A stretch of 26,991 bases of DNA, from the NCBI GenBank assembly GCA_964431685.1, contig CAYSLA010000034.1:1-26991 (forward strand), given 5' to 3'. Both the position numbers and the translations under genes were made by a program. Shown one piece after another: positions 14,906-22,859 of the stretch. Under the pieces are notes generated by a model. It saw nothing but the letters and a program-made list of their open reading frames with translations, did no database searches and had not been told where the DNA came from. This stretch comes from CAYSLA01 sp964431685. GTDB lineage: Bacteria; Armatimonadota; UBA5829. Numbering within the stretch: the first letter of the stretch is position 1; each line of letters begins with the position of its first letter.

Positions 14906-14935
14906 ATTATACCAGAACCTTGCCAGGCTTTTCAA
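14906..14935 (-). promoter_or_regulatory. Promoter for tRNA-Glu
   Basis: On the minus strand TTGAAA (14935-14930), an 18-base spacer and perfect TATAAT (14911-14906), 13 bases before the tRNA 5' end. The tRNA therefore has its own promoter and a very short 5' leader. Confidence 0.8.
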
Positions 14936-14989
14936 GTTTCGCAGTACGCAGCGCACGTTCTATATAGCACCCGAACACAGACGAGAGGC

Positions 14990-15033
14990 TGAACAAGAAA
15001 CGGGGGCGACGGCGCAGAACACCGCAGCCCCCG
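14990..15033 (-). terminator. Rho-independent terminator after the lipoprotein gene
   Basis: On the minus strand a C/G-rich stem (15033-15027 with 15007-15001) is followed by tttcttgttc. It lies 30 bases beyond the lipoprotein stop codon. Confidence 0.65.
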
Positions 15034-15062
15034 GATTCCTCTCTGAGGTCTCCGTTACCGGC

Positions 15063-15800
15063 TTACCTTCCCGGCATCTTCGGCATCTTCGGCATATCCG
15101 GCATGTTCGGCATGCCCTTGAGCATATCGCCCATATCCCTAACCTGTGTCCCCGCGGGAAGCTCAAACGCACTGTCAGGAACAGAGTTGATCATCTCGTA
15201 TTTCATTTTCATGGTCTTGCCATTGACTAGCATCTGCCTTGCCAGACCGTATTTCTTGTCAACCCAAATTGTCGACGATCCCTCAGCACCTCCCGCGACC
15301 TCAATCTTCCAGCAATCGAGCCCGTCGAGCCGCTCGCTGGTCACTTTCGGCTTCTTGCCGATGAGATCATTGTAGTCCACGTCCTTAGGCATCTTCTCCT
15401 TTGGATCCTGGGCATCTTTCATAGGCATGGAAATGGCAGTCTTCGTGTTCTCATCGAGCATGTACATAACCTTCTTGTCCATGCGAACGATTGTCCACTT
15501 GCCCGGCTGACCAAGGCCAGTCTTCAGGCTGAGAGGCTTGCCCGCGCCCAGCTTCATGTATATCTCCATCTTGTTGCCGGAATCGTCCATGATCATCTTG
15601 TAGCTGGTGACCTTGCTTGCGCGCCCCATTAGACCTGTCAGCAGCTCCTCCGCGTCGGGCGTCTTGGCAGTGGCCCCGGCAACACGTTTGGGTTGCGGGC
15701 CGCCTTCCGTAGACTCAGGCGCAGGTTTCGAGCAACCCACAAAGAAACACATGGCGAGTAGCGCCGAGACAGCAGCACACATTCGATAAACTTCAAACAC
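15063..15800 (-). CDS. Lipoprotein with LolA/DUF4412-like domain and Met-Pro tail
   Basis: A 245-residue exported lipoprotein. The signal peptide (1-22) ends in lipobox FVGC with C23 as the lipidated residue. A linker rich in Pro/Gly follows, then a beta-rich domain (about 50-215) with strands such as SYKMIMDDSG, KWTIVRMDKKVMYMLDE, WKIEVAGG and STIWVDKKYGLARQM. This pattern is typical of outer-membrane lipoprotein-sorting or DUF4412-like proteins that bind lipid or hydrophobic ligands. The tail is five Met-Pro-x units (GMP NMP DMP KMP KMP) from 9-base tandem DNA repeats. GTG start with gggagga 6 bases upstream. Function unknown beyond a probable envelope role. Confidence 0.85.
   Translation of the reverse strand: MFEVYRMCAAVSALLAMCFFVGCSKPAPESTEGGPQPKRVAGATAKTPDAEELLTGLMGRASKVTSYKMIMDDSGNKMEIYMKLGAGKPLSLKTGLGQPGKWTIVRMDKKVMYMLDENTKTAISMPMKDAQDPKEKMPKDVDYNDLIGKKPKVTSERLDGLDCWKIEVAGGAEGSSTIWVDKKYGLARQMLVNGKTMKMKYEMINSVPDSAFELPAGTQVRDMGDMLKGMPNMPDMPKMPKMPGR
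15072..15116 (-). repeat. Five tandem 9-base units encoding Met-Pro-x repeats
   Basis: Five copies of a 9-base unit beginning cggcat on the plus strand (two identical, three diverged) encode the C-terminal Met-Pro repeats of the lipoprotein. Slippage here would change tail length in steps of three residues without a frameshift. Confidence 0.85.
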
Positions 15801-15915
15801 TTTGATTCCTCCCTGTTCTTTCCGGATATTGCAGCGCCACCGCGCTTATCGGTCTTCATTCGACGTGGGTCTGCGGATGTCCTTCAATCTGAAAAAGACA
15901 ACCAACCGCTGCGTG

Positions 15916-18081
15916 TCACTGTGCCGTGTGCTCGGTGCGCGCAATGATCTCCGCCTGCATAGACGGGCTCAGGTGTGTGAAGTAGTCGGAATAGCCAGCC
16001 ACGCGCACGATGAGGTCTGTGTAGTCCTCTGGATGAACCTGAGCGTCACGCAACGTGTCAGCCCCTACCACGTTCACCTGAATCTCGAACCCTCCCCGGC
16101 GCAGATAAGTCTCAATGAGGCTCCTCAGCGCCTCGCGGCCCGACTCAGTCGCGATGGCGCTTTCAGAGAACTTGATATTCTGCACAAGCCCGCCCAGCGC
16201 CTTCTTGTGGCTCCATTTGGTGGTTGACAGGATAGACGCCGTGGGCCCGCAGGTTTCTCGCCCCTGGGACGCGCCCGCACCGTCCGCGAGTGCAGTCCCT
16301 GCTTTTCGCCCATCAGGAGTCGCGCCGGTTGCCTCACCCAACACTGAGTGCATCACCCAGCAGAAGAACCCCGGCACGTACCTGTGCAGGCCAACGATGT
16401 GTGACTCGGTCGACTCCTGCAAGAACTCCGCCCATTCGACGGCCAACCCGTCCACTTCATCATTATCAGTGCCATAGCTCGGAAGATTGCTGACTATCCT
16501 CCGACGCAGATCTTCGTGACCCTCAAAGTCGGACTGTAGGACCTTCGAGAAGTCCGATAGCGACAGCTCATTGGCTTCATACACCAGTTTCTTGATCGCG
16601 GTGAGTCCGTCCACCAGGTTCGCCAGCCCCACAAATGAATTCATGACACGGTTATACCTGGCGCCTCCGAAGTCAAAGTCAATGCCCTTCTCCAGGCAGT
16701 CGTTCACAACACAGCTCGCAAGTGGGAAACCGCCAGTCTTCTGCCGTTCGCGCCACAGTCTGTCCACTTCTTCGGCGTCCCGAGTCACTTGCGCGGCCAC
16801 CCGATCCTTGACGAGCGCATTGAACGCCTCGAAGGTCTCAGGCGCAGCACTGGCTCCGCAGGCGAGGTCCTCCATCACCTGCAATGCCGCTATCGGCAGG
16901 TTCACATACGGAGCGGTCACCCACATATTTGACGTTCCCGCCAATTTGACTTCTACGCACGAGGAGTTCACGTAGTTGTATGAGTCCGCCTGAGACACAC
17001 CGTGATCGCGCCATCCGGAGGCGATCAACTCGTCATTGAAGAACGCCGGATCGCCAACGCCCGTCGCGAGCATTCTGCAGGCATAGTCGGTTAGCTCCGG
17101 TGGAGTGCCTTCGTCCCATGCGATTCCTACCGTAGGATATACCAGCTTCACTACCATCCTGGCTTCCAGGCAGAGATACGTCAAGTCACAGGTGACATCA
17201 TTGCCATCGCGGTCGCGTCCTCCCACCAGGACCGCAATCGCCGATCCCAAACCAAGGATCATATTGTATTGGATATACAGGCAGCATAGTATCTGCAGAG
17301 CATCTTCGCGGGTGCTGCGACCGCTTGCAAGGTCGGCTTCGTAGAACCGCCGCAGCGTCTGATCGATCCTGCCGGGGTTGGTCAAGTAGTGTCCTTCGCC
17401 GCACCACAGGGCTACGGTCATCAGAAACATCAGTTGAACGGCTTCGTGAAAGGTCTCCGGCGGCTCGGTCGCCACTTTTCTGCAGGTTCTGGACATCTCC
17501 AGCCACCCGCGGGCTGCACTATCAGCAGCGCCTGCCGCGAGCAGTTCGCACTGATCGGCGACCCTCAGGCAGTAGTCGGATGCAGCTTCCAAGGCGATCT
17601 CGCAGGCGGAGTAGAATGTCTTTCGTTCATCATCGGCGCCGGCTTTCCTGGTGCGGATCTCCTCACCGATCCCGCCGATCCCGATTGTGAGCACCTTCTC
17701 CCAATCCGGGTTGAAGTGTCCCAGATCACCGCCTGGACCCGGCGGCATGGAGTCTATCACACCCCGCAATTGCTCTGTCTCGCCGATCTCTTCCGCAGTC
17801 TGGCCCCTGAACAGCGGTCGGCCGACGACGAGTTCGCCTTCCCTGATGTCGATCGGCATCTGCCTCAGCCGGTTCGCGACCAGCCTTGCACGCCACACTC
17901 GCCAAGGTTCTTCAGGGGTGTGCTCCAGCCATGACTTGGCGTCAATGATCGGCAGCGTTGGAATCCACTGCCATTCGTGCCTTTGCCTGTCGAGTGCTTT
18001 ATCTCTCAGCACTTTGATGCGCGGAGGCAGCCTGTACTCGGCAAATCCACTCTTCACGTTGTTAGAAACGTCAACTGACAT
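15916..18081 (-). CDS. Glycyl radical enzyme of the pyruvate formate-lyase superfamily
   Basis: A 721-residue glycyl radical enzyme. The C-terminal glycyl radical motif VRVAGYSDYF puts the radical at G696. The active-site loop NSSCVEV gives thiyl Cys C375 and E377, matching the CxE of dehydratase/lyase-type members (usually GCVE) rather than the CC pair of true PFL. The N-terminal PFL-like domain spans most of the protein. Substrate not assignable: glycerol, propanediol, choline and decarboxylase types share this core. No radical-SAM activase is in this window. Start ATG 18081 is preceded by gggtggt; a longer GTG reading (18138, 740 residues) is possible but adds a poor N-terminus. It is 79 bases downstream of ychF on the same strand. 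The enzyme is oxygen-sensitive, so its presence implies at least occasional anaerobic metabolism. Confidence 0.93.
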   Translation of the reverse strand: MSVDVSNNVKSGFAEYRLPPRIKVLRDKALDRQRHEWQWIPTLPIIDAKSWLEHTPEEPWRVWRARLVANRLRQMPIDIREGELVVGRPLFRGQTAEEIGETEQLRGVIDSMPPGPGGDLGHFNPDWEKVLTIGIGGIGEEIRTRKAGADDERKTFYSACEIALEAASDYCLRVADQCELLAAGAADSAARGWLEMSRTCRKVATEPPETFHEAVQLMFLMTVALWCGEGHYLTNPGRIDQTLRRFYEADLASGRSTREDALQILCCLYIQYNMILGLGSAIAVLVGGRDRDGNDVTCDLTYLCLEARMVVKLVYPTVGIAWDEGTPPELTDYACRMLATGVGDPAFFNDELIASGWRDHGVSQADSYNYVNSSCVEVKLAGTSNMWVTAPYVNLPIAALQVMEDLACGASAAPETFEAFNALVKDRVAAQVTRDAEEVDRLWRERQKTGGFPLASCVVNDCLEKGIDFDFGGARYNRVMNSFVGLANLVDGLTAIKKLVYEANELSLSDFSKVLQSDFEGHEDLRRRIVSNLPSYGTDNDEVDGLAVEWAEFLQESTESHIVGLHRYVPGFFCWVMHSVLGEATGATPDGRKAGTALADGAGASQGRETCGPTASILSTTKWSHKKALGGLVQNIKFSESAIATESGREALRSLIETYLRRGGFEIQVNVVGADTLRDAQVHPEDYTDLIVRVAGYSDYFTHLSPSMQAEIIARTEHTAQ

Positions 18082-18160
18082 CCGGTACCACCCAATCACT
18101 CGGGAACGCGAGTTATGTACACGGTCGTCTGCGCACACCTCCGCGAAGCGTGCCGTGTGG

Positions 18161-19243
18161 CTACACCTTGAAGCGAATGTACATCACGTCGCCGTCACGG
18201 ACAACATAGTCTTTCCCCTGAAGCGGAATTAGACCTTTTTGCTTCGCTGCCTCCCAACCTCCGGCAGCCTCTACATCCTCAAAATTGAGAATCTCCGCGC
18301 GTATGAAGCCCCTGGCAAGGTCAGAGTGGATTGTCCCTGCCGCATCGATGGCTTTCAGCCCTTTGCGCAATGTCCATGCACGAACCTCTGGCTCGCCGGC
18401 CGTAATGAATGATATCAAGTTCAACGCTTTGTAGCACTCACGAATCAACACATTCCTCGCGGGCTCCTCAATGCCCATCGAGTGAAGGAACTCCCCTTCT
18501 TCATCTTCGTCCAGCGCAGAAACATCCATCTCTACTTCTGCGCAGAGCACAACGGCCGGCACCGATTCCTGCTCGCAGTGCCTTAGAAACTCTGATGCCA
18601 ATCCATCTGAGTTGCCTATCTCGCTCTCTGGGATGTTGAGCGCCACAATCAACTGCTTCAACGTAAGGAAATCATAAGTTCTGAGCGCCTTCTCTTCCTC
18701 CGCATCGAAATCGAGAGTCTTCAGAGATTGGCCCTGATCCAACGCAGAGTGCAGCTTCTGGAGTAGATCCATCTCCATCGTCGCAGGAGTCGTTGAACCT
18801 TTTTTCACGCCGTGAAGCTGCTTTTCAACACGCTCCATACGGCTCTCGACAAGACCAAGGTCCGCTAGAAGGAGTTCGTCACTCAGAGTGGACATATCCT
18901 GTACCGGCGCAGGAGCATCGCCGGACTGGTTGGCAAAGCCCCGTATCACGTGCACTAGCGCATCGACTCTGCGCACGTCGCTGAAGAAGTCCGACCCGAA
19001 CCTGTTGCGCCCGTCGCTCTGGGCAATCTGTGCCGCACCATCAATGAACTCTATGCTCGCGTAAGTAGTCTTCTTCGGCTTGTACTGCTCAACGAAGTAG
19101 TCAATTCGACGGTCGGGCACACTGACAACGCCCACGTTGGGCTTCCCGCTTTGATCTGTCTTGACCGTGCACCTGGTCAGTGCCCGAAACAGCGTCGTCT
19201 TGCCGGACTCCGGCAAACCAACGATCCCAACACTCATACTCAT
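18161..19243 (-). CDS. ychF: YchF/Obg-like translation-associated ATPase, divergent form
   Basis: A 360-residue P-loop protein of the OLA1/YchF family, which binds ribosomes and prefers ATP. The P-loop is GLPESGKTT (9-17) instead of GLPNVGKST. The G3 region, DIAGLVKGA in E. coli, is reduced to FIDGAAQIA. The NxxE specificity block is retained as NIPE. A helical insertion (about 130-190) follows, and the C-terminal TGS/DUF933 domain ends with FITAGEPEVRAWT and KDYVVRDGDVMYIRF. ATG start, with GGAGGT inside the end of RNase J about 11 bases upstream, so the two genes are probably co-translated. Despite the divergent G1/G3 motifs the fold is clear. Confidence 0.92.
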   Translation of the reverse strand: MSMSVGIVGLPESGKTTLFRALTRCTVKTDQSGKPNVGVVSVPDRRIDYFVEQYKPKKTTYASIEFIDGAAQIAQSDGRNRFGSDFFSDVRRVDALVHVIRGFANQSGDAPAPVQDMSTLSDELLLADLGLVESRMERVEKQLHGVKKGSTTPATMEMDLLQKLHSALDQGQSLKTLDFDAEEEKALRTYDFLTLKQLIVALNIPESEIGNSDGLASEFLRHCEQESVPAVVLCAEVEMDVSALDEDEEGEFLHSMGIEEPARNVLIRECYKALNLISFITAGEPEVRAWTLRKGLKAIDAAGTIHSDLARGFIRAEILNFEDVEAAGGWEAAKQKGLIPLQGKDYVVRDGDVMYIRFKV

Positions 19244-19250
19244 CGCTGCG

Positions 19251-20936
19251 TCAGACCTCCATTATTATGGGGATAATGACCGGCCTTCGATGCATTCGGT
19301 CGTACATAAACTTCGCAAGAGCTTTCCTGCAGTTCACGCGCATATCCTCGATCTGGTCAAGAGATTCGCTCTGGATGTATTCATCTACAACATCAAGCAC
19401 GAGTGCCTTTCCGTCATCCATCAGGTCGTCAACGTGATCCTCCCCGGCAAAACCCCGGCTGAGCATCTCGGGGCCAGTTACGACAGCCTGTCCACTGACG
19501 TCCAAACCTATGACTGCAATCAACACACCGTCTTTCGCCAGATGCCCGCGGTCGCGCAGCACAACATCTTCAACGTCCCCTACCCCGAGTCCGTCCACCA
19601 TCACGCTTCCGGCCGCAACCCGGCCTATCACCTCCGCGCCCTCACTGTCCAACTCCAGAACGTCGCCTACGTGCAAACGGAACACGCGATCACGCTCGTA
19701 GCCCATTGATCCGGCCAGCGTGGCAAAACGGGATATGTGCCTCTCCTCACCGTGAACCGGAACCACAAACTTCGGCTTGAGGAAGTTCATCATCAGCTTG
19801 ATGTCCTCCTGGTTACCGTGTCCGGAAACGTGCACTGTTGAGTAAGGCTCATACACGACTTCGGCCCCCTGTCTGAACAGGCGGTTTACGGTGCGCATAA
19901 CCAGGTTTTCGTTTCCCGGAATCGCCGTGGCGCTGATTATGACTGTGTCGCCGGATTGTATCTTGATATTCTTGTGCTCATCCATCGCCATCTTGGACAG
20001 CGCGGAGAGCGGCTCTCCCTGGCTACCGGTGGTCATTATCACGGTCTTGCTGGCTTCTACTCTCTCCAAGTCGCCAATCATCAAGCGCGTGTGGTCCGGG
20101 ACTTTGAGATAACCCAACTCCTCCGCTATACGAGTGTTTGCAGCCATGCTGCGTCCTATCACGGCAACCCGGCGCCCCAGCTTGGCGGCTATGTTGAAGA
20201 CCTGCTGGATCCTGCCAAGATTCGATGCAAACGAGGCCACGATGATCCGGCCTGGAGCAGTGGCAAATATGCGTTCGAGAGACTCTCCCACAACCGATTC
20301 ACTGGGGGTGAAACCGCGTTTCTCAACATTGGTCGTGTCGCATAGGAAGAGCAGCACGCCCTCATCTCCCGCTCTGGCGAGTACACCCATATCAGCGGGC
20401 CGTCCATCTACTGGCGACTGATCGAACTTAAAATCGCTGACGTGCACAACTGCCCCGACGGGAGACCGGATGATCAACCCGGCTGCATCCGGAATGCTGT
20501 GCGCAACACGGAAGAGCTCAACAGTGAATGGTCCAAACTCCAGTCTATCCCCCGGCGCAACCTCAAACAATCGCGCCACGTCGCCAAGTCGATGCTCATC
20601 CAGCTTGTTGCCGAGAAGACCCAGAGTCAGTCGCGTTCCGTATACAGGCACGTCGAGGCGCTTCAGTACATAGGGCAGCGCCCCGATGTGATCTTCGTGA
20701 CCGTGTGTGAGTACTATCGCCTCTATTGATTCCCGGTTCTCTTCCAGATACGTAATGTCCGGAATGACAATATCGACTCCCAGCATCTCCTCTTCAGGGA
20801 ACATCAGCCCCGAGTCGACAACAAGGATCCGGCCGCCGTATTCATAGGCAGTCATGTTTTTGCCGATCTCCATTACCCCGCCGAGCGGGATAACTCTCAG
20901 CTTATCCGGCGATCTCTTGAATTCTCTGAACGTCAT
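19251..20936 (-). CDS. rnj: Ribonuclease J
   Basis: Metallo-beta-lactamase/beta-CASP ribonuclease (561 residues) with 5'-3' exonuclease and endonuclease activity in mRNA decay and rRNA maturation. The metal site is LTHGHEDHIG (H78, H80, D82, H83), with VAHSIPD, VHVSDFKFD, TTGSQGEP, HVSGHGNQED and VPVHGE as further family blocks; a C-terminal domain follows. Start ATG 20936 overlaps the asd stop by 4 bases. The longer reading (GTG region at 21026) adds 30 unrelated residues inside asd. In Bacillus rnjB likewise follows the asd-dap genes, so the location is conserved. PNPase in the same gene block makes this an RNA-decay neighbourhood. Confidence 0.96.
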   Translation of the reverse strand: MTFREFKRSPDKLRVIPLGGVMEIGKNMTAYEYGGRILVVDSGLMFPEEEMLGVDIVIPDITYLEENRESIEAIVLTHGHEDHIGALPYVLKRLDVPVYGTRLTLGLLGNKLDEHRLGDVARLFEVAPGDRLEFGPFTVELFRVAHSIPDAAGLIIRSPVGAVVHVSDFKFDQSPVDGRPADMGVLARAGDEGVLLFLCDTTNVEKRGFTPSESVVGESLERIFATAPGRIIVASFASNLGRIQQVFNIAAKLGRRVAVIGRSMAANTRIAEELGYLKVPDHTRLMIGDLERVEASKTVIMTTGSQGEPLSALSKMAMDEHKNIKIQSGDTVIISATAIPGNENLVMRTVNRLFRQGAEVVYEPYSTVHVSGHGNQEDIKLMMNFLKPKFVVPVHGEERHISRFATLAGSMGYERDRVFRLHVGDVLELDSEGAEVIGRVAAGSVMVDGLGVGDVEDVVLRDRGHLAKDGVLIAVIGLDVSGQAVVTGPEMLSRGFAGEDHVDDLMDDGKALVLDVVDEYIQSESLDQIEDMRVNCRKALAKFMYDRMHRRPVIIPIIMEV

Positions 20937-21955
20937 CGTTTGAGAAATCCGCGCGCTATCGCCGCCTCTGCTATCTGAACCGCATTGAGAGCGGCGCCTT
21001 TGCGGATATTGTCGGCTACAATCCACATATCCAGAGTGTTGGGGTTACACGAGTCCTGCCTGATCCGGCCCACATAGGTAGGGTCCGTATTGGCAGCAAA
21101 CAGCGGCATCGGATACTTGCTGGAGGCTGGATCATCCAGAACCTCGATGCCAGGCCAGGCAGCCAGGGCGCCGCGCGCCTGCTCGGCGCTGATGGGTTTG
21201 TGGAACTCCACATTCACCGCCTCGGAATGAGCCTTGAAGACTGGCACCCGCACGCACGTGGCACTGACAGCCAGATCAGCTACATCAAAGATCTTGCGAG
21301 ACTCTTTGATCATCTTGATCTCCTCGCTGTAGTAACCTGCGAACTCGTCCTTTAGGCTGCCAATCTGCGGGATCAGATTCAAGAGAATCTGATGAGCATA
21401 CTGTTCGATGGTCAGGTCCTTGCCCGCCACGTAGTCGTCAATCTGCTGGGCCAGTTCCTTGATCGCAGCACTGCCAGTACCGGAGACAGACTGGTAGGTC
21501 GTAACGACCACACGCTTCAGTCCGGCCAGCTTGTGCAGAGGCGCGAGCGCGTGCACCATCTGGATCGTCGAGCAGTTCGGATTAGCGATGAAGCCATTGT
21601 GGTTTGCCATCGCATCGCCGTTCACTTCCGGCACGACCAGCGGCACACGATCATCCATCCGGAAGTCGTCGCCGTTGTCTATCACGAACGCTCCTCGCTC
21701 AACCGCTTCCCATCCGTACTGCCGGCTGGCGCCCTTCGAGCCCTCGGTGCCCGCAAAGAAAGCGATATCGATTCCCTCAAAGGCGTCTGCGCTGGTCTCA
21801 CGGACCTCATACTGCTCGCCGTCGATCTCCTGCGTCCTGTTAGACCGAGCGAATATCACAAGCTCTGACACCGGGAAGTTCCGCTGCCGAAGCACTTTTA
21901 CCATTTCCTCGCCGACTGCGCCTGCGCCGACTACACACACTTTGTATTCACTCAT
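20933..21955 (-). CDS. asd: Aspartate-semialdehyde dehydrogenase
   Basis: Reduces aspartyl-4-phosphate to aspartate-4-semialdehyde, the branch point to lysine/diaminopimelate, threonine and methionine. The 340 residues match family length. GAGAVGEEM near the N-terminus binds NADP, catalytic Cys is C128 in NPNCSTIQ, LVVPEVN is conserved, and H243 in FKAHSEAV is the general base. Start chosen at ATG 21955: GGAGGA (21970-21965) is 9 bases upstream, whereas the ATG at 21964 abuts that site. The stop overlaps the RNase J start. Aspartate kinase and dapA, often adjacent in this cluster, are not here. Confidence 0.95.
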   Translation of the reverse strand: MSEYKVCVVGAGAVGEEMVKVLRQRNFPVSELVIFARSNRTQEIDGEQYEVRETSADAFEGIDIAFFAGTEGSKGASRQYGWEAVERGAFVIDNGDDFRMDDRVPLVVPEVNGDAMANHNGFIANPNCSTIQMVHALAPLHKLAGLKRVVVTTYQSVSGTGSAAIKELAQQIDDYVAGKDLTIEQYAHQILLNLIPQIGSLKDEFAGYYSEEIKMIKESRKIFDVADLAVSATCVRVPVFKAHSEAVNVEFHKPISAEQARGALAAWPGIEVLDDPASSKYPMPLFAANTDPTYVGRIRQDSCNPNTLDMWIVADNIRKGAALNAVQIAEAAIARGFLKR

Positions 21956-21964
21956 TGATAACAT

Positions 21965-21970
21965 TCCTCC
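21965..21970 (-). promoter_or_regulatory. Shine-Dalgarno fixing the asd start
   Basis: GGAGGA on the minus strand directly touches ATG 21964 and is 9 bases from ATG 21955, so the second ATG is the functional start. Confidence 0.8.
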
Positions 21971-21994
21971 ATACTAGTAGACTTCTATTCCCTT

Positions 21995-22015
21995 GATAGG
22001 GAGCGATTTCTCCCT
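21995..22015. repeat. Degenerate copy of the hairpin motif seen at 5025-5055
   Basis: Bases 21995-22010 match 5025-5040 at 15 of 16 positions (gatagggAgcgatttc versus gatagggCgcgatttc), after which the match breaks and only a 6-base stem (21998-22003 with 22010-22015) remains. It lies in the dapB-asd gap and may be a decayed dispersed palindrome or weak attenuator. Confidence 0.5.
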
Positions 22016-22061
22016 GATTTCGTGGATTTGACATCGCGCCAGACATCTGCGCGGCGATCCG

Positions 22062-22859
22062 CTACATAAGCCTGTCGAGGCCATATATCAAGCCGCTGAC
22101 TGATCTTGCCTTGCGAACCGCCAGCAGCACGCCCGGCATAAAACTGGTGCGGTCTATACTATCGTGCCGGATAGTCAGAATCTGGCCAGTTCCACCGAAC
22201 AGAACTTCCTGATGAGCTACCATTCCTGGCAACCGCACACTGTGCACCTGCACACCTTCACGCTTTTCCCCGCGCGCTGGATCATCTCCACCGGCAGGCT
22301 TGTCCGGCACAACGCCAGCGTCACTGCGAGACTGCTCAATCATCTCGGCTGTCTTGATTGCAGTGCCGGATGGTGCGTCGATCTTCTTGTCGTGATGGAG
22401 TTCAATTATCTCTACATTCGGCATATACTTGGCCGCCTCGGCGGCAAACTTCATCATCAACACCGCGCCAACCGCAAAGTTTGGAATCACCATCGCAGCG
22501 ACCCCGGCCTCGACCGCACAGGACTCCAGAGCAGCCAGATCCGACTGCGACAAACCTGTGGTGCCAATTATAGGAACCGCACCTGCTTTGATACACTTAC
22601 ACGCGTTCTCAAGCACGAATGGCTTCGCGAAGTCCACGACGACGTCCGGCCGGTTCTCCGCCAACACGCGGTCAAGATCGGCTGTGACGACAACCTCAAC
22701 TCCCTTGACTCCTGCCGCCTCAGATAGTATCTGTCCGGCACCTGCGGTGTCACACGCACCAACGAGCATCATATCATCTGCCGCACAAACAGCTCGACTG
22801 ACTTCCGAACCCATTCGTCCGCAGGCGCCAAGCACTGCCACCCTTATTCTATCCACCAT
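22062..22859 (-). CDS. dapB: 4-hydroxy-tetrahydrodipicolinate reductase
   Basis: NAD(P)H-dependent reductase in the diaminopimelate/lysine pathway, two steps after Asd (DapA lies between). The 265 residues show GACGRMG (11-17), IIGTTG and the catalytic segment ELHHDKKIDAPSGTA (H155, H156, K159). ATG 22859 is preceded by ggaga; the longer reading from 22892 adds 11 residues inside the M16 gene and lacks homology. The start lies 11 bases inside the M16 peptidase gene, so it is translationally coupled to it. Together with asd it shows the cell makes DAP for peptidoglycan and lysine. Confidence 0.96.
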   Translation of the reverse strand: MVDRIRVAVLGACGRMGSEVSRAVCAADDMMLVGACDTAGAGQILSEAAGVKGVEVVVTADLDRVLAENRPDVVVDFAKPFVLENACKCIKAGAVPIIGTTGLSQSDLAALESCAVEAGVAAMVIPNFAVGAVLMMKFAAEAAKYMPNVEIIELHHDKKIDAPSGTAIKTAEMIEQSRSDAGVVPDKPAGGDDPARGEKREGVQVHSVRLPGMVAHQEVLFGGTGQILTIRHDSIDRTSFMPGVLLAVRKARSVSGLIYGLDRLM

